The position numbers and the translations under genes are program-made. From positions 11,930,697 through 11,994,696 of the forward strand of contig JAJEKV010000034.1 of NCBI GenBank assembly GCA_021234155.1: a DNA stretch of 64,000 nucleotides. The letters run 5' to 3'. The DNA comes from Isoetes taiwanensis. Lineage: Eukaryota; Streptophyta; Lycopodiopsida; Isoetales; Isoetaceae. Of the stretch, positions 43,516-55,195 are shown piece after piece (the first letter of the stretch is position 1; the number at the start of each line of letters is the position of its first letter). The notes beneath the pieces were generated by a model. The model saw only the letters and a list, made by a program, of their open reading frames with translations, was not told where the DNA came from and did no database searches.

Positions 43516-45035
43516 ATGGTGATTTGAGAAGTTGTGAAAGTGTGGAATGTAATGTTGATGTAAATAAGGACTCATGATCATCACAAAAGCAGGACGACTT
43601 ACAAGTGTGTAATTGTCACCTTCGATAACTTGTAACTGGCAACATGCATATAATCGTGCCTCTCATGGCAATTGCAGTTGCTTCCACCTACCTCTTTCAA
43701 TCTGTAGCTTGTGGAACTCTGTATATTGATGCAATAGCTATAAGCTTTTTTCTGGACAAAGAAGCGCAAATAGGCTTGTGGTACTTTTGCCAAAGATAAG
43801 ATAAGTGGGGTTTATATGTGCATGATAATGACCAGTTTTAACTTATGCTAAGACAAGTGCATTCCATAACTTCTGAAAAAAATGATTATTTAAATAGTGT
43901 TGCAAAAGCTTAGGATCGGAACTTGCAAGCATCATGCATTATTCATGTTCCATATACAGCGTGCCAGGACACGGCTTCTGAGACGCCTTCAACTTCCTCC
44001 TTTCCAGTCCATCAAGTTGTTGGCAAAAAACTTTGTTCTCATTATGTTTGAAAGTAGTGATGCAGTGGACTCTTTGGTATCAAGAGGGATTGATCCACTT
44101 GGTGGGGAATATATAATGTACCAGTATTACTCTCCTGGCTTTACCCCAGATGCAGTTCGTGCATTAAAGATGCCTTGCTGATTCTCGTTACCTAATCTTC
44201 CTCCTGATCTAATGGCTCATCAATTTCTAGTTGCAATTGCAACGGGACTTGGGGTTCATATCTCACACTCCATTATGAATGGTCCAAGGATTTGTGTTTC
44301 TATGCCTGTGGACTCGCCTTTACCAGATTGTGTAGTTGTGAAGAGTGGGCCTTGGTATAAGAAGTTGGATCTTAAGCTTCTGAATGGTCCAGAATTAGAC
44401 CGTTTGTTTCCTGACAAGGAGGCTTTTGCTAGCTTTCGTCGAGGTACTCGTGCATCTCATCTTCTCAGGTTCAAGCTCCTATTGTTATTTCTTCATCTAT
44501 TCATGATCAATCTTTGCCAGTTGTCTTGCATTCCTCGGATATGGAAGATGCTCTACACACAGTTCTAATGGTGTCGTCCTTAGCACCGTCGGCTGCAGCT
44601 ATAGTTCCCACCACTCTCCCCGTTGTGGCTTCTGCTTCTCATGCTTCTGAGGTTGTTATGGCTGATGGTCCTAATCTTCAGTGCGCTAAAGAGTCATGGC
44701 AACATATCAATTGGAAGAAGGCAGCGAGGAAGAAGTCAGTTATATCAATTCACGAGGCTATCCTGCCTCGTTCTATTCAGTGGCATGATAATTTGATGTC
44801 TGTTGATGATCATCTCGATGTTGCAGACAATGTTGATTGTGATGAGGCCATTAAACGCCTCAAGGTGGCACAAGGAGCATGATTATATACTGTGTATGGG
44901 TGGTTTTGCTTAGTGGACCATCTCGTCCTCTAGGTTTTGAGTCCCATGTCACAGTCCCTTTGTATGTATCTTGATATTTTTGATAATAGATTGTCGCCCT
45001 TCAAAAAAAAAAAAAAAAACTTCTCAAATCACCAT
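43516..45035. repeat. 18-bp perfect inverted repeat flanking the LINE-like unit
   Basis: ATGGTGATTTGAGAAGTT at 43516-43533 has its exact reverse complement at 45018-45035, just after the poly(A) tail. The two sites bracket the ORF1 unit. It may be chance, the edge of an older foldback element, or a duplicated and inverted target. Confidence 0.7.
43897..45019 (+). pseudogene. ORF1-only LINE-like retroposon (DUF4283-type) with poly(A) tail
   Basis: The frame from 43897 reads LLAKNFVLIMFESSDAVDSL and, after a TGA at 44179-44181 that replaces an expected Trp codon, continues in the same frame as FSLPNLPPDLMAHQFLVAIA, TGLGVHISHS, GPRICVSMPVDSPLPDCVVV. This pattern (W-x-L-P-N-L-P, then a helix ending G, then R-x-C-V-x-(M/V)-x-x-D.. 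L-P) is that of the DUF4283 region in ORF1 of plant L1-type LINEs. A frame change near 44.47 kb leads to the remaining 120 codons, ending at 44880-44882. Only about 120 bases of 3' region follow (ending tagattgtcgcccttc), then a 17-A tail at 45003-45019. There is no endonuclease or reverse transcriptase part between ORF1 and the tail. ORF1 proteins bind LINE RNA; this copy is broken. Confidence 0.65.
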
Positions 45036-45241
45036 TTGTGCACGATTAGATATGTGTTTTCAATTGTTGAGCCATCAACAATCAATGTGATCTTTGGTCT
45101 CCATGGACGATAAAAACTCTATTCTATTCTATTATATTCTAACTTATTAATGTTTAATTATCGACACGATCATTAACAAAAGTTTTCCCTTGAAAACTTT
45201 TCGAGGAAAGGTTCGTTTAGTCCTAGTAGTAATGGTTGTAC

Positions 45242-45587
45242 TAGCCCGTAGTATGGGTTCTATGGCCTTGTGCATGGGTGTTAATAAATCTATTCTATTT
45301 TGTTCTATTCTATAAAAATATTGCCAAACACCCAAGCCTAATAAGATATGATCTACTTTTCATACAATAGATTAAGGGTGCATCTCTTGGTTCTTTTGAA
45401 GTTTTTTTAACTTTCTTTTTGTTACAAAAATAATAAATAAGAAATAACAATTGAACACAAAAGCATGCACATGACAGAAAAACCGATCTCGCAAATTTGG
45501 AGAAGTTAAGTGCAAAGTGAACATTTCGAAGCCCAAAACGGCCCTGCATAACCAATTTCGACCTGTTTCTTTATGAATCGGGACCAA
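45242..45587 (+). repeat. 346-bp direct repeat, copy 1
   Basis: It begins tagcccgtagtatgggttct and ends tgaatcgggaccaa. It matches 47624-47969 over its full, equal length with scattered substitutions and small indels. It has no coding capacity. Confidence 0.85.
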
Positions 45588-47623
45588 CGGGGGGTTGCGC
45601 GGAGTAACCCCCCGTGTGAACCCAAACCAAAGGGGGTTTAAGGGGGATTTTAATTTAAATGTGTCAAATGCAATGGTTTGTGTTAATAATGTTCATGGTA
45701 GTTGTGTGTTAATGGTTTGTGTTAACTGGGTTTTTTTGTTCTCTTCGGGCCTTAAGGATGGTGTAGGGGTGTAGATATAGACATTACCTAATACTCTAAT
45801 GATGGATGGAAGGGCACTAAGAAATCCATAAATGCATGTAACAATGGTAGTAGAGCTAAAAACAAGCCATTACATTCGAAGTCCTAATATTAAATGTGAC
45901 ATAATACCATGATAGATAATAGACAAATGGTAACCCATGTTACAATTTTTTATTATCAAATGCTTTGTTTTGTCAAGAATATAATAAATATGCAACCTAG
46001 TCCCAGAAAGCACATTTCTCAAGGACTCAAATACCAAATACCTTAGCGGTTGCATTCAAGACTCCCATGACATCATATCAAAATCCAAAGATTTAAAAAC
46101 TTGTTCAACAAGGTGGGATGTTCGTGGGCTCCAACATAGCATCCGGTGACAATCATCCGCTGACACCGCTCCCATAGCATCCAAAGAAAGCCACTTTATG
46201 CACTTGTAACTAGGCAAGCTTGATTGTAAAAAAAGAAGAAACATCCCAAGTCTTCAAGGTCTCGGGCGCATCAAATATAAAAATCCAACTTCAAAAAACC
46301 ATGGACAAAAAAATGGGCCCATTTACTAACTCAATAAGGAAGCATTAGATTTCATTTAGTAAAGAATGGAGTGTCAACACAATTGCAGGATGTACAGGAC
46401 AAGTGAAAATAGAACTAAGCAAGAAAACAAAGAGAAACAATAAATACAATATGGAATTGAAGCTTTTGGTGCACAAGCCTAGAACTTATCAAACAAGAAA
46501 CAAACTAGACAGCAGGCAGAGTCCCAAAATACACTTGAAATCAGTCATTTGTTCATTTCCTAACTAGGTGTATCTAGCTTCTTCACCAAGGTCATTCTTG
46601 TACTTGCTGATTGCTAAACTTGGTTTCGTCTTGAAATAACCTGCACTCCAACGCCGTAAAAGAAAAATCTTGCAACTACTTAAGAAATAAACCCGTTGGA
46701 GAACCAAGGTCCGCCAAAATGGTATGTGGCTGTTTAAACTCTCATCGTCGTGATGAAACCCATAATGCAAAACTCCAGAAAACAAAGGCCTGGTCGAATG
46801 GTCTAACTTAAACCAAAGAGGCTCAGCATATCATTTCGTTTCCATCAAATTGTATTCTCGTTGGTTAGTACCATACTTATCTCATGAAGTCAATCATGAG
46901 CCGTGGCAAAATGAGATCAAATCTTTCGTGCTTTGGAAGCATACCTTTACATTACAAATCTTCCTCAAAATATGGACTATTCATTCCAAAGACAATACGA
47001 GGGAAAGAAATCTCTTCTTCCCTTCAACAAAAAAAGTGAAGAAATCGATCCATAAAAAAAAAAAAAAAAAATATTTTGTAGAAAATTTGGTTTCTACACT
47101 GCTTTTTAAGGCCAAGGGTCTCAAATCCTCGTGGTTCTCAGGTTGCATAAAGCTAAAATTCATAAATCATCCATAGCCGTGTCCGCGGTCAGTAGGTCCG
47201 GGCGATACTATATATTCAATCCGCCACATTCAAGTGAGGCAGAATTTTAAAACCAGAAATTTCCTCAGACATTCCTTAGGTCCGGCAGAAGCTCTAATCC
47301 GCCATAACCAAGCCCTAAGACATAGCTGCTGGGGATGGGCTATCGACTGCTCCAAATTCTGATTGCTTCAGATTGGGCCCTAAGCAAAGATGCCCTAAAT
47401 GTTACCCGTTCTAATCTTGTTTCCTCTTTTTTTAATACACATTAATTAACACAATCTCCATCCTTGAATATCATAGCCACAAAAAAATCAAGGGTCCAGG
47501 AAGGGCGCACTCTAGAAATACTATTTAGTACACCTCATCAAATACAGCACCGAAATCATAGTAAAACCTTAGTAAAAATCATACAAAAACATAAAAACCC
47601 CATCATTATATTATGCTACATAT
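45588..47623. other. Non-coding DNA between the two 346-bp repeats
   Basis: About 2 kb without recognisable coding sequence. If the repeats were LTRs, this would be the interior of a small non-autonomous element, but no primer-binding site or polypurine tract is seen at the expected edges. Confidence 0.45.
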
Positions 47624-47969
47624 TAGCCCATAGTATGGGTTCTATGGACTTGTGCGTGGGTGTTAATAATCTATTGTTTTTGTTCTATTCTACAAAAATA
47701 TTGCCAAACACCCAAGCCTAATAAGATATGATCTACCTTTCATACAACAGATTAAGGGTGCATCTCTGGCTCTCTTTGAATTCTTTTCTAACTTTCCTTT
47801 TGTTACAAAAATAATAAATAAGAAATAACAATTGAACACAAAAGCATGCACATGACAAAAAAAACGATCTCACAAATTTGAGAAGTTAAGGGCAAAGTGA
47901 ACATTCCAAAGCCCAAAATGGTCCTCAAGATAACTAATGTCAACTGTTTCTTTTATGAATCAGGACCAA
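47624..47969 (+). repeat. 346-bp direct repeat, copy 2
   Basis: This is the second copy of the repeat at 45242-45587, offset 2,382 bases, same orientation. Flanking sequences differ on both sides of both copies. Confidence 0.85.
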
Positions 47970-50900
47970 TTTTCATTCAATCTCAATACCTTAAGCCACT
48001 TCGAAAGCTCCTCAAGCCATGTAAAAATTCCTATAAATCCCTGATTCAACCAAAACGACACTTTCTTATGTAAATCCAGCCATTTTCTAGCAGTTCCAGA
48101 GTTTTTCATCCATGCCCATTTGCCAAGACATGTAAGAATCTAATTTTGCTAGCATATGCAATTTTAATCAAATCAATAGGAAATCCCCACCTGAAGAAGA
48201 AGATCTGATACAACAATTGACGTGGTCTTCAAGCTCTTGCCTCCTCAATGTTCCTTCTTTGCCTTCATGCTCCAGATAGCCCTTGCACAATTCCCTTTTC
48301 CAAACCCTTTGCTTACATGGATATATGCCATGCATACATCTCCATTTATCATGTATTGTGTACAAATATTAAATTCTGGCCTCTAACTGCCTCAGGACTG
48401 TTACATTTTTGGTACTGTGAAAAGATTTTGCTAATTTAATGAAATACTTTCTACGAGTTTTATGAACTAATGAAGCTGGAAATATAGCAAGATGGATGTT
48501 CTTGTTACAAGGGTATAACAAACTTGGAGTTGGAGGGGGTTGGTGGGTGGGGGGTGGGTTGACCAAATCCATTCATCAATTTTACTTCTATTAAAACTAT
48601 TAGTGTATGAGATGTTTTAATGCCTATCACCATATTAATCCTAGGTAAAAGACATCCCCCTTCCACAATACACGTTAAGATTAATGATCCTAGCCGTAAT
48701 TTTTAGATAGGTGACACCGACCATGCATTTGATCAACCCACAATTCTTTAAGTGGCGTCAGCAATACACGGGAAAGTGGTTTTGGTATTTGTTGAGTTAA
48801 AAGAGAAATATAATGCATGTACACCCAACACCGACCCTCATGTGCTTATGTGTGTATATTCTTCATCCAAAGTTGTTGCCCTATTCAGGGACATGTCAAG
48901 TCACAAAGGCCATAATGTCGAACTTTTATGCAATATGTCCCCAACCTATTGGCTTACAATTTTTTTCGTAGAGAATAAGATCTTGTGGGTATCACATCGG
49001 CCTACCTTCTCTATTTCTTCTTCTCCTTCTTGAATGCAACTACTAGCTTATATCTATTTTTGTATGCTCTCGATTGTTGTCTTATATCTAGATTGTTGTG
49101 TAGGCTTTTCTTTTTGAAATGACACTTGATAGTGACATTTTCAATATGGTGCACTCCCCATACACAATAATCCATACTGAGTGTTTTACCCATACGCAAT
49201 AATCATTATTCACATGGCCGATCATTAATGTTTTAAATGTAATAAGATAAGAAATATATATATTCTGAAACTATGGCGGCCTTGTTGTGGTTGGTGGCAC
49301 AGCCAACACCAAATAGGATTCGAAGATCTGAAAAAACTAAACTATAAAAAGCATAAAGATCCCTGTAGATTTAAATTTTTGTGCCTAGCTACTAGTCAAC
49401 GCCTAAACTTCATCAAGCACAATTTTCTAAAGAAAATAAATTAAGAAAGGAAGCTTTTCAAGTGAAAATATTTTATAATACATGTTTTCAATTGAAATTT
49501 TAATAATTATTACTTAATACTAGAATAGCGACCATAATAACTTGAGTCATAGGAGGAGATTGATTTGGTTGTGCAAAGACAGTGCCTTATTTATCAACCA
49601 TGGTCATGTTTGAACAAAAATAAATACCCAGAGTTTTTGTGGACTTTGTATTTCTCCCGTCTTAACATGTTAAAACCACATCTAAAGAAAAAATACAAGG
49701 AGTTTTCCTGATTTTATGCTGGTTCAGACACGACAATGGTTTTTAATAAGGTGTTTGGTGCAAAGAATCATACTCAAAACCATTTCATGATAAGAGACTC
49801 ATATTATTCAAAAGAAGATGAAGAAAGTAGGTTCAACTTAAGAAGATAATCACATTTAACTGCCGGTTATATTGATGACAACATTCCTTTTAGAATTGAG
49901 TTGGCTTTTATTGTCCATGGAGATCAAAATGGCAAAGAACCCACTCAATAGTTATAAGTCCGCATGGTTGAGCACCTTTTAAACTTTACTTGTAGATGCA
50001 TGTAGATGGCCATAGTAGCAAAGGCAATATTTGTGATTCTGCATAGTTGAAGCACATTATCTAACTTCAATCATGTCCATAGTGCCACAAGATAGATCTA
50101 GGAAGTCATAACATAGTAAATGCTTTGGTGTGATGTAGAAGCTCATGCCATATGCCAAATGGTGGATGTGCAATATAAGAATCTCCATGGGAAGTCGTAT
50201 CTATGGGACCAAAACAATACATGCATATAGGTCCCCATGGGAAGTCAGATCACCATCGCATATATAGGTCCCGCTTCCCACCACATGGCTAAATTTATGC
50301 TACCATGTACATATTCTTGATTATAAATGGTATTTTAACATCCATGGGAAGTCGTATCCATGCATATAGATCCTTCTCCCACCATTGTACATGGCTGAAG
50401 TGGGTCCTTCCCCCACCACCTTCACAATGATGCATGGCCACTTTCACAAGGGACATTGAACCCCTAACCTTGGGTTTGGCAGTTTAGGTTCTTACCACAA
50501 GACCCTCCTCTGAATCACATGGGGACTACTCGTTCTGAGAGGGGGATGACAGCCACGGCTATGATTGTTCTATTTCCAGATGGACACAATAGTTACAAAT
50601 AATCTAGGTCTTAACTCCAAATTCCAGTGGCCATTGTGTAAGAACAGTTGATGTTTCAGTTCAAACATCGGAGACAAAGCTACGAGTGCCAAAGAAACTA
50701 GATTTACCTATATTTATGTAATTATGAGAACAAATTGAATTGTATGGATTTTTATTGTCAATGCAGATCAATAGGCCTATGGGACTCAATCAAAAAGAGT
50801 ACAGCAAGTGTATTATTTTTAGGATTAGTAAAACCCCATTCCTAAGGTTGGGAACGTATTTATGGAGAGCTTGCTAAATTGGAGGTTTTTTATTTCTTGG

Positions 50901-52700
50901 ACTTATGCGTATTATAGTTAGGATTAGCTTTGCTAGTTATGATTAGTATTCTGGAGAGGTAAGGCAGTGGTTTTTAGGCAATTTTTGTGGGCGCAGACTC
51001 CATGGGTGGCCAGATCATGGCAGGTGGTGTGCACAGGGAGCTTCTAAAGTGGTACGTCCTCCTCCATGTTTTTCGATTGCACAGGGGCAATGGCGATGGG
51101 CATGGCTCTGCTTCCTTTTTTTTTTCTTAGATTTGCAAGAGATCTCTCTTCTGCAGTTGGGCGGCTTATGGAGCTTCAGCAGATCAAAGCTCTTCTTTTT
51201 TGTCCAAGCTTGGGAGCTATGGTGCATATCTTCTATTCGGGTCCCCTTTTTTTCCTTTTTGAAGACTATTGTAAATCTTGAAGAAAGTGCAAGTTGTACA
51301 TACTGGACCTCTGCTCAGCAGCTGTTACTGAAAGTTCGAAATTGGCTATGTATTTCCTCTTCAATGCCTGAACGCTCAGTGGTATTACTCAGGTTCAGTT
51401 TCTGAGGAGCAGCTTATTTAATTTCAAACCTTTTTGCAACCATTGTCTATTGGTTATTTTGAATTTAGATTTTGCCTCTTTATACGCTAATATTCCATTT
51501 TTAGGGTTCCCGTCATGGTATTTTATCTCAAAAGGCATATTCTAGGTTGGTCCTGGCCCGAAGGGCTAGGATTTGCTCATAAAGATGGTATGGAACCCAT
51601 AACTAATTGGTCTTCGTGAGGCATGATCATTCGGTGCATAAAGTCCCTCCCTCCCTCCCTCCCTCCTTCCTGGAGAACATGATACCTTTTGCCTTTTTAA
51701 GGAAAGTATTAGACACTAGTGGACTTTTTGCATTTTTCTTTATCTGCCTGCCTGCCTGCCTGTCTGTCTAGAGACCATCTTTGGTGGTTAGTCTGGGGTG
51801 ACATGATAGGCGATTCCATGTTGTCCCTATGTGTTTTATTCCTTAGCCCTTACATTGTCCATCGCATAGCCGAAGTCTTCTGGTAGAGATGACATGGTGG
51901 TACTGAGCTTATGTGTTGTCCATCACATAACTGAGCTGCTGAGTTGGATGACATGATGTTACTGAGCCTCTGTACAGGCTATATACGACGGCCTAAAGGT
52001 AACGGGAGGTTGAAGAATGGATGACTAGTGAAACAGATTAAAACTCTATAATTTAGCTACTGTAGGGGAACTTCTAGAGCCTACAAAAAAATCTCGTCAG
52101 ATATCACAAGTATTCAACCATAAATTTGTATTGTCCATCAGAATCCTCTGAAAAATTTCCTGTCATGCACTAGCACAACTGAAATTAATCAGGAAAAGAA
52201 CCTTCTTTACCAGCCAAGGTTAGTTTTATGTAAGATTCACATAAGCTCCTAGAATAGCAGCAACGATGGAGGTGGCCGTGACGAGCGGTGCCGCAGAACT
52301 GGTTTCCTTTCTAGCTGCTGCATTTTTGCTGATGGGTGTACACGGAACGGCTAAAAAATTTACAGTGGTGCTATGAAATCTGCAGTGCTGGCCAGGATGT
52401 CACGACGTCTTGCGGCGGACGCTTTTTTATTTTTATGCATGTGAACAAGGCATTAGTCCCTGGTGTTAGTTGGGTGGCCAAAATATTGGGGTCACACTTG
52501 AGATGACTCTAAAATGTTGCCAACTTGCCAACTTGAGATGACTCACAGCTCTTCAGACCGACACCGCGAGTCCAAGACGCTCCTTTCGCGGCCGAAACCA
52601 GGGCCGTTATCAGCCAAGGCCAGGAATTAAATTAGGCTAATTAAACCCTAAACATCGAAAAAAGCCCAGCTATAGCAGGACTCTTATCGGTACGCTCGTC
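47970..52700. other. Non-coding stretch upstream of the dioxygenase gene
   Basis: No gene was recognised. A motif 'ccatgggaagtc(g/a)tatc' recurs near 50188, 50220 and 50341. Pyrimidine-rich microsatellites lie near 51.65-51.77 kb. The GC-richer last 450 bases may belong to the promoter of the dioxygenase gene. Confidence 0.5.
51643..51770. repeat. Two microsatellites, (ccct)n and (tgcc)n
   Basis: A ccctccctccctccctccct run (about 51643-51670) and a tgcctgcctgcctgcctgtctgtc run (about 51744-51770) lie about 80 bases apart. Confidence 0.9.
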
Positions 52701-52705
52701 CGGAT

Positions 52706-52749
52706 GGTTGGCGCTGGTGGATCCACAGGCTGGTTGGCGCTGGTGGATC
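52706..52749 (+). repeat. Tandem 18-bp repeat in the dioxygenase promoter
   Basis: GGTTGGCGCTGGTGGATC occurs at 52706-52723 and again, unchanged, at 52732-52749 (26-bp period). It lies about 50-95 bases upstream of the TATA box, so a duplicated regulatory site is possible. Confidence 0.85.
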
Positions 52750-52800
52750 TCTTCAAAATGCCGAAAACGTGATCAAATTCTGTAAATGCTTTGCTTGCAT

Positions 52801-52808
52801 TATAAATA
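52801..52808 (+). promoter_or_regulatory. TATA box of the dioxygenase gene
   Basis: TATAAATA lies 88 bases upstream of the ATG at 52889, leaving room for a leader of about 55-60 bases. An ACGTG core, common in plant promoters, lies at about 52767. Confidence 0.75.
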
Positions 52809-52888
52809 GTGGCAGTTTATACCGTGCTTTCAGTCACTTCCTTGGTCTGCTCATCCTTCTCTGTTATTTGTTTCTCTTTTGATTTATA

Positions 52889-54503
52889 ATGGATGTTTCA
52901 GGCCGAACTGAAATCAGACCATTGCAGGAAATTGTCGAGAAGGGAATTACTCAAGTTCCTGAAGCTTATGTTTTGCCTCCTCACCTGCTTAATAAGTCCT
53001 TGAAGGCTGTTCAAGGTGTAGATATTCCCGTTATTGATCTTTCAGGATTGTTAAGTAATAGACCACATGTTGTGAGGCAAATTGGTGTTGCATGCAAAGA
53101 ATGGGGATGTTTTCAGGTAAAACATTTCTTATGCAATTATCTTAATACATTGGATACGGTTATTATAAAGTATTTCCATGCTTGACATCATAAGTTCAGT
53201 TCAGATTCTATCTGAGAGAAATCCATGCATGAGTGGATGCTTAATGCTTTACTATATTTTAGCTAGGAATTTAAATATCAGATATGAATTATAAAGGTAA
53301 ACAGATCAAGTTGTCTGCTAAGAGTTACTCAAAGTTCATCTCGAGTTCACTTATTTGCTAGTGGTTACTAAGTAGTGTCAAATTTCATAGATTTATTATC
53401 TTTAGTCATATATCGAGTAATTTATGACCGTGTCAAATGTGTGAACCAGGTAACGAATCATGGCATCAACCCAAGTACAATGACGGGTATGTTGACAGCG
53501 GCGAGGCATTTTTACAGTGTCCCTGTAAAAGACAAAATGAGTTACTTCACGACAGTTTATGATAACAGACCAGTACGCTATTCTACCAGCTTTCACGCGG
53601 CCAGAGACTCTGTTTTAGAATGGAAGGACGTCCTCAGGCTTCCTACAGGCCCTCTTCCTGAAGCCACAAAAAATTGGCCCAGGGAAGATCATCTACCAAG
53701 GTAAAATCTGTGCTTTTTGTATACCCAAAATAATCAGCTTCTGACTCCTAGAGTCTGGCTTTGTTTTTTCTTCAGAAAATGCACAATTGAATACTTCAAA
53801 GGGGTATCAAGTTTATTATCCAAGCTTTTGGAAGCCATATCTGAGAGCTTGGGTTTAGATGCTGACTATCTAAGCAAGGCTCTGGCAAATCCTGTTCAAA
53901 TTTCAGCAATTAATTACTACCCTTAATGTCCGAATCCTGATGTCACAATTGGGGTCAGAGCTCACACGGATCCAAGTGCAATAACTATGCTGTTACAAGA
54001 CCAAGTGGGTGGTTTTCAAGCCTTCAACAGAGGCAGGTGGATTGCTGTTAATCCTATTGCCAATGCCCTGATAGTGAATATTGGGGATCAATTACAGGTA
54101 ATCTAATCACTTTGCACATGCAGCAACATCGGTTATGGCTATTATTGCTAAAATCAAGGCTTGATTAATGCAGCTTTTAACATGAATTTTTTTTATTATT
54201 CTGATTTGCATTAAGTTTAGGCTTAATTATGCTGGATTTCTGCAGGTTTTGAGCAACGGCAGATATCAAAGTGCAGAGCACAGAGTGGTTGCAGACAAAC
54301 ACCAATTAAGAATTTCAGTTGCTACTTTTCTGGGACCATGCCCTGATGCTTATATTGCACCTGCCCCCAAACTTGTAGATTCCTCTCATCCTTCAGTCTA
54401 TAAGGAATTTCTTTATAGGGACTTCTTGGCTGATTATGTTAGAAGAGGACCCAATGTAAGGTCTTCTATCGATCACGTGGCACTTGAATATCCTGCACAT
54501 TAA
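52889..54503 (+). pseudogene. 2-oxoglutarate/Fe(II)-dependent dioxygenase gene, four exons, with one nonsense codon
   Basis: Exons 52889-53116, 53450-53700, 53776-54097 and 54246-54503 have GT...AG introns and join in frame to 353 codons including the stop, the usual length. The N-terminal domain is near residues 40-115 (IPVIDLSGLLSNRP, ACKEWGCFQ, VTNHGINPSTM). The helix core follows, then NYYP. Codon 210 (53924-53926) is TAA where relatives have P or K in NYYPxCPNPD. After it come H223-T-D225 and H279 (iron ligands) and R289-I-S291 (2-oxoglutarate binding), all intact. Relatives couple 2-oxoglutarate decarboxylation to hydroxylation of specialised metabolites in the cytosol. The EWKDVLRLPTGPLPE region and the C-terminal PAPKLVDSSHPSVYKEFLYR, DFLADY resemble the DOXC class near feruloyl-CoA 6'-hydroxylases, but the substrate cannot be read. 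The stop would leave 209 residues without the catalytic core. Clean exons elsewhere suggest recent loss, an allelic stop, or a sequencing error. Confidence 0.93.
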
Positions 54504-54537
54504 GTGGATAACTTTATTTAATGATGATGTACTGTCT

Positions 54538-54662
54538 AAAAGAATTAAATACCCCTACATTTTGCAAACAAAATTATCAAGATGCCCTTAAATGTCTCCC
54601 TATATAAAAGAATTACTAAAATGCCCCTACATTTTGCAAAAAAATTATCAAAGTGCCCTTAA
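54538..54662 (+). repeat. Tandem duplication just after the dioxygenase gene
   Basis: 'aaaagaatta..acccctacattttgcaaa' at 54538 is repeated in diverged form at about 54606 (period near 68). It lies in the 3' flank or untranslated region. Confidence 0.75.
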
Positions 54663-54843
54663 AAACAAGGCGGTTTTATTGAAACAACAATAACGCTTTT
54701 GTGACTTGTCAAATAAGAAAGTGCTCTTCACACAAGACTTATAGGTGAGTAGTATCATTTTGGTGACAGTGTAATTGTTTAAAATGGAGTTGGAATCGTT
54801 AGGTTACATTGTTTTAGATAAGTGTTCGAAGAAACAACTCCAA

Positions 54844-55195
54844 TGGAAAAAATTCAACTCAAATGAGCTTTAAACATCCGTGCCGCGGCGATTATCCGGA
54901 CGCAAAGAATCTCCACCGCTCAATCAAAGATCAAGTGGGAGGTTATTTTTGATAATCCATCGCCCCCGAAAGGATTATCAAGTCCACGGCTGAGATTGAG
55001 GAAGTTATCATATCTATGGTGATAATCGCCCACCAGATAATGTTTATGGAGGCCAACCCCTTCCTCTCGATGATATGGTAGATAATTCTACCGGGCCTAC
55101 CGAGGGTTATCTGCCATAATCATCTCAAGAGGAGGGTTATCCTCCTCATAACTTATAACTCAAACCACATTGGAAAAAATTCAACTCAAATGAGC
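54844..55195. mobile_element. Possible short insertion flanked by 25-bp direct repeats
   Basis: A 25-base phrase starting tggaaaaaattcaactcaaa occurs at 54844-54868 and 55171-55195. The 302 bases between are richer in CpG than the flanks (for example ccgtgccgcggcgattatcc) and contain gataatc/gattatc phrases in both orientations. It might be a short non-autonomous element, or the repeats may belong to a local tandem array, since 'aactcaaatgRgcataac' recurs again near 55.3 kb. Confidence 0.4.

Noticed and set aside
45242-47969. Calling the 346-bp repeat pair definite LTRs
   Set aside because: No primer-binding site follows the first copy, no polypurine tract precedes the second, and no target duplication was seen.
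53701-53775. Splicing that would avoid the stop in the dioxygenase gene
   Set aside because: The stop lies well inside exon 3, 148 bases after the acceptor. Skipping it would remove the conserved NYYP region, and no alternative GT-AG pair that keeps the frame stood out.
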